Shown: positions 10,163 through 22,500 of the stretch, piece by piece
Position numbering within the stretch: the stretch's first letter is position 1
Layout: each line of letters starts with the position of its first letter
Assembly: GCA_021229015.1 (NCBI GenBank)
Contig: CM037785.1
Span: 40,792,766-40,856,765, forward strand
Direction of reading: 5' to 3'
DNA length: 64,000 nt
DNA from: Solen grandis
Taxonomy: Eukaryota; Mollusca; Bivalvia; Adapedonta; Solenidae
The notes under the pieces: model-generated
What the model was told of the DNA's origin: nothing
Seen by the model: only the letters and a program-made list of their open reading frames with translations
Databases searched by the model: none
Position numbers and translations under genes: made by a program

Positions 10163-13100
10163 TTGGATGGTTTACCTGTAATAGTCCCCCATGTGAAGTT
10201 GCACGTGGAGGTGCAATGGCCACGCGTCATTCATCGGTTGTGTTTATTTAACCCAATGGGTAATGATTTTGTAGGGTGGCGTGTGGCCATTGGGGTTTTC
10301 TACTGTGGAACACGTTGTTCCTTGAGGCGTTACAAATATAATCTTAATTTGTTTGATTTCTTATACCAATCTGTTTACGATATTACTAATCATGTATCGT
10401 TCGCATTTAAAACCGTATGTTTTTTAATGTTATGTTATTCAATCGACTTACACGCATTACACATAATTATAATTCTACTGTCAGGAGATATTGAGGTTAA
10501 TCCTGGGCCGGAACCTGGATTATTAAGTCTTTTACACCTAAACATAAGAAGTATCCGTAATAAACTTGATTATATTTCTGATCACTTTATATCAGATCAC
10601 GATATTTTATGTTTTACAGAGTCCCAATTAGACAACAATGTACCTGATTCTATTTTCCTAAATGATTGTTCAAATGTAACACTTTACAGGAAAGATCTTT
10701 CGGCACACTCGGGGAATCCTTTTGTATGTTTCAAACTGTTTGTATTCATGTCGCAGACATGACCTTGAGTTACCGCCAGTTCAATCCATATGGCTTCATA
10801 TATCTTACAAATCTACTTCCTTTTTGTTATGTACAGTTTATAGGCCCCCAAACAGTAAAGTTTCTTTTTGGAATGATTTTAATTTAAGCTAAGAAAGAGC
10901 TTTAGATGTAAATGAAAATATTATTATAATGGGTGATCTAAATGAAGATCTTTTAAATAGAAATAACCATAACTTAAATAATAGTATTTTAATTTATAAC
11001 TTAACAAATGTTATTAACGAACCAACTAGAATCGCAACAACTTCTGAAACCTTAATATATCCAATACTAATCTCTAGTAGTATAGATTTCTTCAAATCAG
11101 GCTGTTTAGACGTTGATAGTTCTATCAGTGATCATAAAGCTACTTTTATTCATATAAAGTCTATTTTTCATGAAAATAAAAGTACAACAAGAAAGGTATG
11201 GTTTTACAATAGAGCAGATTTCACATACTTAAATTCGTTAATAGCTGCATACAATTGGGACTTCATTAATACTTCATCTGTTGATCAAGCCTGTGATACT
11301 TTCACCGAAATCAAACTAAAATTTTTGTCAGAATGTATACCATCAAATGTTATAACTATTCGACCGAACGACAAACCTTGGTAGGACTCCGAAATCCGAC
11401 GCTTTACTAAATACAGTGACAGACAGAGACGTATAGCTTTAAGCAACCCAGCAGACAATAACTGGTTCAAATATAAAAAACTAAGGAATAAAGTTAATAA
11501 CCTCAAAATTTTCGCGAAGCGCCGATTCTTTAATAATATTGAAAATAGATTAGAAGAAAATAGTTCTAATAAATGTAAAAATTTCTGGAAATGTATAAAA
11601 GGCCTTATGAAAAATTTTAAAACGTCAGAATCTATTCCCGTTTCAAAAAGAAATTGCAATGGTGTAGAAGAGATGTTTCACTGATGAAGAAAAAGCGGAA
11701 TGCTTAAATGACTACGTTGTTTCTAGATGATACTAATTCTGTTCTTCCCCCATCCGAAGCCAAATCAACAACGTGTCTTAATAATATACTGATACAAAAC
11801 TCGGAAATTGAAGATTTAATCTAAGTATTGAAAGTTAACAAAGCTGTAGGACCGGATTCTATATCTCACAAAATTTTAAAAAATATAAGATCAACAATTT
11901 CTACACCATTATTCATGCTTTTCAACAAATCGTTAAAGGAAGGCATATTCCCTTCAAAATGGAAAGGTGCTTCTGTTTTGCCTCTTTAAAAAAAGGCGAT
12001 AAAAACTGTTCAGGTAATTATCGTCCTATTTCTCTCTTAAGTTGTCTAGGTAAGCTGATGGAACGTTGCGTGTATAAACATATTTACAATTTTTCTCATA
12101 AGCAACAACCTCATTTATGAAAAACAGTCCGGTTTCTTAAGTGGACATTCGACAGTTTATCAATTAATTGATCTATATAATCAAATTGCACAATCCTATG
12201 ATTCTAATCTTCATACATGCATTGTTTTCTGTGATATTTCAAAAGCTTTTGATAGAGTTTGGCATAAAGGCTTATTATTTAAACTTAAGATATTAGGAAT
12301 AAAAGGTCAACTTTTAACTAGGATTCCAACTACTTATCTGATAGACATCAGCAAGTTCTTGTTGGTCAATCTAAATTCTTACTCTACTTTTAAAAACATT
12401 TCTGCTGGCGTGCCTCAAGGATCAGTCTTGGGTCCTCTTCTCTTTCTAATCTATGTAAATGACATAACAGATAACGTAAGGAGTATAAAGAGATTATTCG
12501 CAGATGACACATCTTTAGCGTCGACATCTTCAAATACTACGGATTTAGGGGGGATACTGAACCACGATCTAAAAGAAATTTCCAGGTGGTCTAAACAATG
12601 GTTAGTGACGTTCAATCCTGATAAAACTGAAGTTTTATATTTTGGATATCAGCAACCGCCTATTCTTAATTTTGATGACAAAATCCTATCTACCTCAGAT
12701 ACCCACAAACATTTAGGTATTACCTTAAGCAATGATTGCAAATGGCACGCTCACATAAATAATATAATAAAATCTTCATCCAAAATTATTGGTATTATGA
12801 GAAAACTTAAATTCACTATTAAACGCAAAGCGCTCAATCAAATATATGTATCATTTCTACGTCCAATTCTTGAATACGCTTCTATTGTATGGGATAACTG
12901 CACTGAATATGATAAAGAAAAATTAGAGAAATTACAAATTGAAGCAGGTAAAATAGTCACCGGTACCACGCGTTCCATCAGTTTGAGCAATTTATATAAA
13001 GAAACTGGTTGGCTAACTCTAAGTGAGAGAAGAACATACCAAAAAATTATGTTAATGTTTAAAATAAAAAATAATATGGTACCTGATTATCTGAATGTCC

Positions 13101-13595
13101 TCTTTCAAAGACCCGTAGACGAAAGGTTTAGTTACAACCTCAGAAGTAATAACGACTTCATAAATATCCGTAGAAGAACATCACTTTTTGAAAAGTCTTT
13201 TGTTCCTGCATCAATTGATTTATGGAACTCTTTGCCTACTTCACTTAGAAACATCCAATCAATTGGCTCATTCAAACATGAATTTATAGGTGTTACACAC
13301 CAGAATGCGTAATAATTGTAGTGATTTGAAGAATGATTTATTCCTAAACCATGTTACTGAAAATAATTTATGTTCATATTGTAATGTACCTGAAATCGCC
13401 GAGCACTATTTTTTTCGGTGTAAAAAATACAGAAATGAACGTATCCAATTATTCCAAGAAACAAGACATTTTCATCCTTTAAATTGCAATCTCATTCTTA
13501 ACGGAAATGTAACCATTTCTCAAGAAGACAACATAAGTATAGTAAATGCTGTCCATAAATATATCAAAAACACAAAACGCTTCAGGGAATATTAG
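10163..13595 (+). pseudogene. LINE ORF2 relic: 2A peptide, APE endonuclease, RT, C-terminal zinc motif
   Basis: In order: a hydrophobic leader, then GDIEVNPGP (2A-like), then AP endonuclease text (LLHLNIRSIRNKL, DILCFTESQL). A frameshift near 10710 is followed by VYRPPNS in another frame, then IIIMGDLNEDLL. RT motifs follow: NYRPISLLS at about 12018, QSGFLSGHSTVYQL, VFCDISKAFDRVWHKG at 12224, GVPQGSVLGPLLFLIYVNDI at 12408 and LFADDTSL at about 12494. The last part (NNLCSYCNVPEIAEHYFFRC, 13350-13430) is a C-terminal Cys/His motif often found in this LINE type. Stops or frameshifts at about 10710, 11382, 11680, 11822, 11985, 12110 and 13300 show it is dead. The longest intact piece is 12359-13312. 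Confidence 0.88.
10484..10510 (+). other. 2A-like (StopGo) peptide coding motif in LINE ORF2
   Basis: These codons read GDIEVNPGP, matching the D(V/I)ExNPGP consensus of 2A ribosome-skipping peptides. They are preceded by a hydrophobic run (HALHIIIILLS). 2A-like sequences are known at the N-terminus of some non-LTR retrotransposon ORFs in trypanosomes and marine invertebrates. In this copy the motif itself is intact although the downstream ORF is broken. Confidence 0.85.
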
Positions 13596-13972
13596 GATTA
13601 TAAATCAGACAGACCATCCAACTCTTATATCTTCTTATTTTTCTTCCTCTTCTTCTGTTTCTATTTTCTCTCTCTCTCTCAATTACACGTTCAATGTTTT
13701 TCTTTTTTTGGTTTCTATTACTATTATTACTATAACTATTATTATCATTAGTAGTAGTGTTACCATTATTACTACATGTATCTGCCAAGTACATATACAT
13801 ATTCCCGTCATATAAATTTATTTACATGTATTCTTTTGTCAGGGGAGAGTCGAATCTAAGTTGAGAACTTGTGACGTAACCCTTTTGTCAACAATTGTAA
13901 CATTTATTCTGTTTGTAAATTGTAATCTGTACCAATATTTTGTAATTGGCAATAAAATTTGTATAATTCAAG

Positions 13973-14050
13973 TCGGAGACCCACGAGCGCTTATTCCGTT
14001 CCTTCATACAGCGAAGATGTAATATAGGCAGCCGTGGGTCTCCGACGCTG
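13973..14050. repeat. Hairpin repeat with 14-bp perfect ends
   Basis: GTCGGAGACCCACG at the left is the reverse complement of CGTGGGTCTCCGAC at the right. The interior (GAGCGCTTATTCC, CTTCATACAGCG) recurs at 6657-6690, so this is a small dispersed repeat. It abuts the 3' end of the LINE. Confidence 0.7.
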
Positions 14051-14482
14051 CTACGACAGAAACTGTAGGTGTGTCTTCCATACTGGAATTCTGGGGTATA
14101 GATATAGATGCTTCAACTTTTATATCAGTTTTAGTGATTTTATTGAAAATATAAGTGACTGACGCTGTCAGCCTGACGTCTATTACTGAATTAATATTAA
14201 TAATAAAAATGAATATCAAGTTTCTGCAATAAATACGAGACTACGACATGTAATTTTGTCAAAATTTTGACTTGGATACAAAAATATTTGGCCAGATAAA
14301 TTATATAATTTTAATGTATGCTATGCTGAACATGATTATTAAATTGAAAGATATTAAAAGTATATGACAGAGTATTGTTTTATTCCCATCTCGTTTATTT
14401 TTTATTGTATTTGAATATTATGCCCTTAGTGAATGTATATTTGGCAGTTTGAGTATAACACATGCATATCATACCAGTATAT

Positions 14483-14529
<47 letters not shown>

Positions 14530-16240
14530 AATATCTGAAAAATATATTGGAGCTACTAGCACTAAATTCGGCTCCAACGTCTTAAATTTAGCTCTATTTT
14601 TTTCTCATTTGGCGAATGTATTGGCGCAAACCTTTTCAAAGCCACCGATTTAAACTTGATAGTTATAAGTTTACATCCCGGTTGTCTGAAAATGAGAACT
14701 TTACTGTATAACACATTTCATCATAGATCCTGTATAATTAAATTCAATGTTTTACAAAAACTTGCTCTTGTCTGTTGGCAACTCTATTTATCAGTAAATA
14801 ACTATCCTTACAAGTGGGCACTGCTTTTGGTAATGTACCACAAATATTAAAATCTGCAAGGATAGCTCCTCTGGGTCATTATCAATTTTAGTTTAACAAC
14901 AACAACAACAACAAACAAGAATAAAGTTAAGCACTTGTTTATTACAGCGTAATATTGAATACATCCAAAGCATATTGACAGAACATAACAGAAGCAGACA
15001 TTTTATGAACTAATACACAAGTAACTAGTTTTCCAATAGTATGGAATGAAAGATTGTCACAATAGACAATTTTAAAGGCTTGACAATGTGTTAAATGTCT
15101 GAAAGAAAACTCAACTTTTTTTTTACATAAGTCATGTTTCATCTCCATTGACCAGTGCCAATTATTTTTGGACCAATGAATATCTTTATTACTAAAACTA
15201 ATATACACAAGTTTAGCCAACATAAAAATCATGCCAATAAGCCTGCAAGTTTAGGTATTATGTATGTTGTTTGAAATGTTTGAATGAAAAAAAATACAAA
15301 AATAAAATTCTACCTACCCAACCCAAATTGGCATGAGGCGCGGGAGGGGAAACAAATAATATCTTAATTTAAGCCCAACTGAACCTTCAGGTTTGCTACA
15401 TGTTACTGAATTCAGGCATTGCTTATGGCGAGTTAAGCCAGGTTTTACTTTGGTTTGAAACAAGTTTAGGAAATTAAAGGTGATTTATTTGGCGAATGTT
15501 AACTTTGAAGCACTTTTAATCGTCGGCTTTAAAATGGCGTTGTCTTGTATATATTCCACAGTAGTTAAGTTCGAATTATAAGCAAAGCACAAGTAAGATT
15601 TGTATTTAAAAGTATCTCATGCATACGATAATAATCTTGATATACAGTGTCGACTGCTCGGCCCGCGCGTTACACTATGTAAAGGTTAGACAGACAAACA
15701 TACAAGACGGTAAACTTTATTGGCGCAAACTTTACAGTCTCTTGTCATATAAACAATTCTATAATAGTTCTATGTAGGAAATGTTGTTTGTGTTGTTCAA
15801 ATTCATTCAAACTGATGACCCCTCACAGATGAAGGATCATGCTATCGACGGCTTAGTTACTTTTGAAAGGAGTGGCTGCTTCTGGTAGCTACCTTCTTGG
15901 ATGTGTTGACATATTCTTTTGGCTGCAAGTTATTTTCCTTGGTGAATTACAACTACTTTTTAATTTTCCTTGTGAACTGGCAATGTTTCTTCGAGAAGTA
16001 ACTGGCTACATGTTACTTTCCTTGGTGAATTATCCATATTCCTCGGAGAAGTTGCAATCAGTTTTGAATTAAGTGCCGGTATTTTACAATGGTAGACAAG
16101 TCAGCCTAATCCAACAAGTGTAATATAACACATTTGAAGACAGATTTTTCAAAGTAGGTATTTTCCCAGGTGATAACGAAAATGAAATGACAAGTGAAAG
16201 TAATTAATTTGTAATATTTTATTCTATACAGGTCTCTATT
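14051..16240. other. Intergenic, no gene recognised
   Basis: AT-rich DNA. Seen here: a (TA)n microsatellite at about 14487-14523, a short (AAC)n at 14897-14912, and a local repetition of TTTCCTTGGTGAATTA-like text at 15937-16045. Open frames (14462-14653, 14656-14850, 14942-15232, 15863-16072) lack recognisable domains or splice structure. Confidence 0.5.
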
Positions 16241-16451
16241 CTAGGGAGGACAATCGCCTATTTGTCTAAAATTGCTCCAGGTAAATGCAATCAAAGGCAC
16301 GCATGATTCCCTTAACTTCGTAATCGCCTTTCTTCCCGCTTGGTGACTTTCAGATTTATTGGTTTCGCTGGACTTCTCACTTGCCTCTTCGCAACTGGCA
16401 TCGGTATCTGACAAAAACCGAATCAATTAGTTACGAGTCCAAGATGCTGAA

Positions 16452-16457
16452 TTTATT
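16452..16457 (-). promoter_or_regulatory. Candidate polyadenylation signal of the upstream P450 gene
   Basis: AATAAA on the minus strand, 87-92 bases past the stop codon at 16544-16546. The position is normal for a short 3' UTR. Confidence 0.45.
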
Positions 16458-16543
16458 TTAAATCGAATTCGAAACAAAATTATTTAACATATAATAGTTG
16501 TGACAAGAAAGGATATCCTGCTACTTGCCCAAAATGACCTAAA

Positions 16544-19500
16544 TTAAAAGATATCCTTCAAATTAACTGTCAGATCTAGCTTTTTACATTTAGGCCCACT
16601 CAATACACTCATCGCCAGACTGTCCGTTTTCTCGAAGCGGAACTTCTGCAGCAGACCCACAATTGTGGCCTTGACCTCAAGCAAAGCAAGCCTCATCCCA
16701 ATACAGCTTCTCGGTCCCACACCGAACGGCATGAACGCGTACTCTTGCAGTTTGTGTTTATTCTCTGGTGAGAATCTGTATTGAGAAAAAATAAAAAAGA
16801 TAATTGTTATCAAATACAAATATCAATATAAATATACACGTACATGTATATCATAACTGTAACATCAATGCTTCAGCATCAAGATCTGGGTCCTTTTTCA
16901 TCAATATGTTTAATCTCTATTTTAGACTCAGACTGAGTAGGTGCAAATTTCCGAAGTGATATTTTACAATAGATATTTCAGTGACTTTAATTAAAATTCT
17001 TAAAAAATAATGAAAATCCATAACAGATAATATTGGGCTAGTAAATTTATGCATAAATATAAGAAAAAAAACATTACTTTTTTTTTTTTTAATCTTAAGT
17101 CTTATCGACACTGATTCATCCCAGTCTCTACTATTAAAGTCACCTAGGGCTTATCAGTCAATAATGGCAATAAGAGTTCAGGTGTAATCAGGTTTATCTA
17201 TTCATTTTAATCATCTCTTGCATTCCCGTGTCTGCCTACCAGTCCCAACATCTGATGTTATCACATATCAAGTCTTGCACAAGCTGTCATCGCGTTAAGT
17301 GATACAGTCGCTTGATGATGCTAGCAGAGTTCCCTGGTACCAGTTCGGCTCTTGGCATTTTTCCTCACAAACTCCTTTGTTACTTTGATCCAAGAAGGAA
17401 TTACTAAGCATTGTCTAAAGCTAGTTTCGTATTTCGGACCTTGCGAGAATTGTCCTTGACTTGTGCTGAGAGCATAAGAAATGTGAAAACGTGTACATTT
17501 ACTCAGTTGGGAAACCATTTTATCCCGTCCATCGCTGCAGAAGCTTTGGTAATCCAGATACGGATCTCTGCCATGAAGGTGTCACCTTTTGATAGTTTTA
17601 GGTTGGATTCATTGTGATAGTGATAGGTTGGATTCATTGTGATAGTGATAGGTTGGATTCATTGTGATAGTGGGTTGGTTCATTGTGATAGTGATAGGTT
17701 GGATTCATTGTGAAAGTGATAGGTTGCATTCATTGTGATAGTGATAGGTTGGATTCATTGCGAAAGTGATAGGTTGGATTCATTGTGATAGTGATAGGTT
17801 GGATTCATTGCGAAAGTGATAGGTTGGATTCATTGTGATAGTGATGGTTGGATTCATTGTGATAATGATAGGTTGGATTCATTGTGATAATGATAGGTTG
17901 GATTCATTGCGAAAGTGATAGGTTGCATTCATTGTGATAGTGATAGGTTGGATTCATTGTGATAGTGATGGTTGGATTCATTGTGATAATGATAGGTTGG
18001 ATTCATTGTGATAGTGATAGGTTGGATTCATTGTGATAGTGATAGGTTGGATTCATTGTGATAGTGATAGGTTGGATTCATTGTGATAATGATAGGTTGG
18101 ATTCATTGTGATAGTGATAGGTTGGATTCATTGTGATAGTGATAGGTTGGATTCATTGTGATAGTGATAGGTTGGATTCATTGTGATAGTGATAGGTTGG
18201 ATTCATTGTGATAGTGATAGGTTGGATTCATTGTGATAGTGATAGGTTGGATTCATTGTAATAGTGATAGGTTGGATTCATTGTGATAGTGATAGATGGA
18301 TTCATTGTGATAGTGATAGGTTGGATTCATTGTGATAGTGATAGGTTGGATTCATTGTGATAGTGATAGGTTGGATTCATTGTGATAGTGATAGGTTGGA
18401 TTCATTGTGATAGTGATAGGTTGGATTCATTGTGATAGTGATAGGTTGGATTCATTGTGATAGTGATAGGTTGGATTCATTGTGATAGTGGTAGGTTGCA
18501 TTCATTGTGATAGTGATAGGTTGGATTCATTGTGATAATGATAGATTGGATTCATTGTGATAGTGATAGGTTGGATTCATTGTGATAGTGGTAGGTTGCA
18601 TTCATTGTGATAGTGATAGGTTGGATTCATTGTGATAGTGATAGGTTGCATTCATTGTGATAGTGATAGGTTGGATTCATTGTGATAGTGATAGGTTGGA
18701 TTCATTGTGATAGTGGTAGGTTGCATTCATTGTGATAATGATAGGTTGGATTCATTGTGATAGTGATAGATTGGATTCATTGTGATAGTGATAGGTTGGA
18801 TTCATTGTGATAATGATAGGTTGGATTCATTGTGATAATGATAGATTGGATTCATTGTGATAGTGATAGGTTGGATTCATTGTGATAGTGGTAGGTTGCA
18901 TTCATTGTGATAGTGATAGGTTGGATTCATTGTGATAGTGGTAGGTTGGATTCATTGTGATAATGATAGATTGGATTCATTGTGATAGTGATAGATTGGA
19001 TTCATTGTGATAGTGGTAGGTTGGATTCATTGTGATAGTAATAGATTGGATTCATTGTGATAGTGGTAGGTTGGATTCATTGTGATAGTGATAGGTTGGA
19101 TTCATTGTGATAATGATAGGTTGGATTCATTGTGATAGTGATAGATTGGATTCATTGTGATAGTGATAGGTTGGATTCATTGTGATAGTGGTAGGTTGCA
19201 TTCATTGTGATAATGATAGGTTGGATTCATTGTGATAATGATAGATTGGATTCATTGTGATAGTGATAGATTGGATTCATTGTGATAGTGGTAGGTTGGA
19301 TTCATTGTGATAGTAATAGATTGGATTCATTGTGATAGTGGTAGGTTGGATTCATTGTGATAGAGATAGGTTGGATTCATTGCGATAGTGATAGGTTGCA
19401 TTCATTGTGTTTTTCAATTAGTTAATTCTTCTAGCACCCCAACATTCACGGTAATTTTATTACAAGTGTCTCTCATGTTACTTCACAACAAAGACAATTA

Positions 19501-22500
19501 GTCAGTCGGGTTTAGTGTTTTTTTTACCACTTATTGACTGCCATCTGAAGACAGGGGCTTGTTCGACTGATAGTTCTCAAAGATTAAGATATCATCGAAA
19601 TTCATGTGCATTCAAATTTAGTTTTTAATGTTTTCTCCAATGTGTTAAAAGTATGTGACCTATTTATAAGCAAGTTCCCTTGAATTGATCATACCTTTCT
19701 GGATTAAACTTCGAAGGTTCCTCCCAATATTCAGTGGAGAAATGTAAGGCCAGGGGTGTAACCCCCTTTTTTTTTTTTCTTCTTTGGCCTTCCTGTTCAG
19801 TCTTCAATGGAGTGAAAATAGAAGAAAATGAAATCCATATTCACTTAGCAACTCAGAAATGATATATATATATATATATATGACTTCGGATTAACGAGGT
19901 TCTACTGTATATATATCCGATTTATTTTGTTTGGTATGAAAAATTATAGTGGCAACAGCCAAGAATAACTGAAAATAAATGTCAACCGAGCCATGGGATT
20001 TAGGCCAATGCTTCGACTAGCATCGTTTTTTTTTAGATTCCATGCTCACTACCATCATATGTCTATGCTTTTATACTTAAAGAACAGCTGTTTTTTCAGC
20101 CAGAAGCAAGTATTACACTATACACTATTACTTATTGTAATAATGACTTGATCTGTGCATTACAGAATTTACTCCTCGAAACTTGTTAAAATACCGAAAA
20201 CAGGTTATGTTTCCGACCAAATTTGTTTACAGATGCTCTATTGGTCAAATATTCTGACCATCCCTGGTGGCCGAGTGGTTAGAGCGTCCGCCTTGGGAGC
20301 GGGAGGTCGTGGATTCGATCCACGGCCGCGACATACTAAAGTCATAAAAATGGTACTGGTAAAGCTCCCTTGCTTGACGCATATAAAGGGTAGTTCAAGG
20401 ACTGGTTGGTCCGGTATCAGGATAATGTGACTAGGTGTGGTATCATACCACAAATCTACGGCGTGATTCTGCAGTATGGCAGCACTATATCTGTCTCAAG
20501 GTGACAGTCTCCAAATGACTGTAATACTGTCGCTGGGACGTTAACCCCAAAAATCAAACAAACAAACAAATATTCTGACCCATTCCTTTCTTCAAATAAT
20601 GAAGGGGTACCAACTTTGGAGATCATTCCAGGATTTCTTAGACTTTGCGATAAATATTCCAAAAATAAATAGAAAGGTTTGTCTATTTTTCTGAGAAATA
20701 CTTATGAAATGCATGGAGTCTCCTCTTATAAAGATATTTTCAAAAGCTCGGCTCGGAGGTCCATTGTCTTGTTTGTCTACATTCACATGATATAAAAATC
20801 AATGATAAAGAGGCTACTTTGGCTACTTCCATACAGAAAAAAAATAATTAAAAAATCCTTCAAAGATAAGTACCGAGATTAAATATAATACCAAGACTCG
20901 GAAGATAATACCAACCTCGGTATAATGGAGCTGATCCTCAGTGTCTCGTTGATTACCATGTCCAGGTACTGTAGCTTGAATACATTGTCGTAGTTGGGGT
21001 CACTCTAGTATAAGTAGGAAAGTACATACATTCTGATGTCTAAAACTTTTAAACAAAATCAGTTTTTTTTATGAATTGTCATACCTATCTTATGTTCGGG
21101 TTAGCCTAACGAATGCATGTTTAATTAATGAAGCATTATATCCCGCTAATATATCTTTACTTTCAGTAAAAGTAGCAATATTGCGTTCCGTGAGAGTGTC
21201 ATTAGTTTTTGTTGCTGTATTTTTTTCTTTTTCTTTTCTTTTTTTTTAAAAAAAGATGACAGTAGTAAGGGCCTCACTTTAGGGGCAAAGATGATGTAAT
21301 CGGTTCTTTTTATAGGTACGGGAGGTGATATTGTTACAATTTAAAGTAACTCATTTGCATGTAAGTATCTTTGGGTATGGTGCATTCGTAGCGGTTATCT
21401 TGTTGATCTTGCGGGCGATCATGCTCATTTACATCTAATGCGTGTATAGCACGGCGCCACAACAATGACATCATGCTTATGATGCACCAATGCCACAGTC
21501 CTACGTTGGGTGCCAAATGTCACAGGGTGAGAAAAATATGCTGCCTGACTGGGACTCGAATCCGGGGCCTTTCGCTTACAGGGCGAATGCTCTACCGACT
21601 GAGCTACCCGGCTGCTTACATATAACTCTCTCCTTTTGTGAGTTATCGGTACTGTGACATTATCCTCCTCCATTTTTAAATTTCTCCCTGAATTCTAGGA
21701 GTTACAGGGTAAATATAACCACGTGCAGGTGTCTTAGACATACCTAGCACCAATGCCACAGCCCACGTTTGGCGCCAAATGTCACAGGGTAAGAAAAATA
21801 TGGAGCCTGACCGGGACTCGAACCCGAGGCCTTTTGCTTACAGGGCGAATGCTCTACCGTCTGAGCTACCCGGTCGCTTACATATAATTCTCCCCTATTT
21901 AGAGTTATCGGTACTGTGACATTATCCTCCTCCATTTTAGAATTTTTCCCTGAATTCTAGGAGTTACAGGGTTAATATAACCACGTGCAGGTGTCTTAGA
22001 CATACCTAGCACCAATGCCACAGCCCACGTTTGGCGCCAAATGTCACAGGGCAAGAAAAATATGGAGCCTGACCGGGACTCGAACCCGAGGCCTTTTGCT
22101 TACAGGGCGAATGCTCTACCGACTGAGCTACCCGGTCGCTTACATATAATTCTCCCCTATTGTGAGTTATCGGTACTGTTAGATTATCCCCCTCCATTTC
22201 AGAATTTTTCCCTGAATTCTAGGAGTTACAGGGTTAAATATATACCACGTGCAGGTGTCTTAGACATACCTAGCACCGATGCCATAGTCCCACGTTGGGC
22301 GCCTTTGTCGACGGGCTTAGTTGTAGAAGGGAAAGCCAAACGACAAGATATTGAGTTTTTATATATTTATATTTGGCACATCCGCAAAGGGACGAAACTC
22401 TTCGTTAGTCTCCGACTATCTAAAAAAAGATACATTTTCTGACATATATTAAGGACGTTTTCGGTAGTAATTTATGCGCATCACTCAAGCGCATCTAGGG

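Larger units (their letters stand above)
8560..13969 (+). mobile_element. Decayed APE-type LINE (CR1/jockey-like) with 2A peptide
   Basis: It comprises an ORF1 relic (8588-9126), a spacer rich in CA-type microsatellites, an ORF2 relic (10163-13595) with endonuclease, reverse transcriptase and C-terminal zinc-knuckle text, and a 3' UTR ending near an AATAAAA at about 13951. The 5' end is not defined. ORF1 and ORF2 could belong to one element or to two nested ones, because the 1-kb spacer is unusual. RT text of the form GVPQGSVLGPLLF and FADDTSL places it with CR1/L2/jockey-like clades. Many stops and frameshifts make it non-autonomous. Confidence 0.85.

Noticed and set aside
17590..19411. CRISPR-like regular repeats
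   Set aside because: Units are contiguous 25-bp tandem copies with no unique spacers, inside a eukaryotic intron.
20261..20335. tRNA gene on the plus strand
   Set aside because: A and B boxes are present but the sequence continues into a SINE body with tail and target duplication.
21545..22139. Three functional tRNA genes
   Set aside because: Acceptor arms do not pair cleanly, the base 5' of the anticodon-like triplet is C rather than the expected U, and the copies are embedded in a 262-bp repeat. They look tRNA-derived, not tRNA genes.
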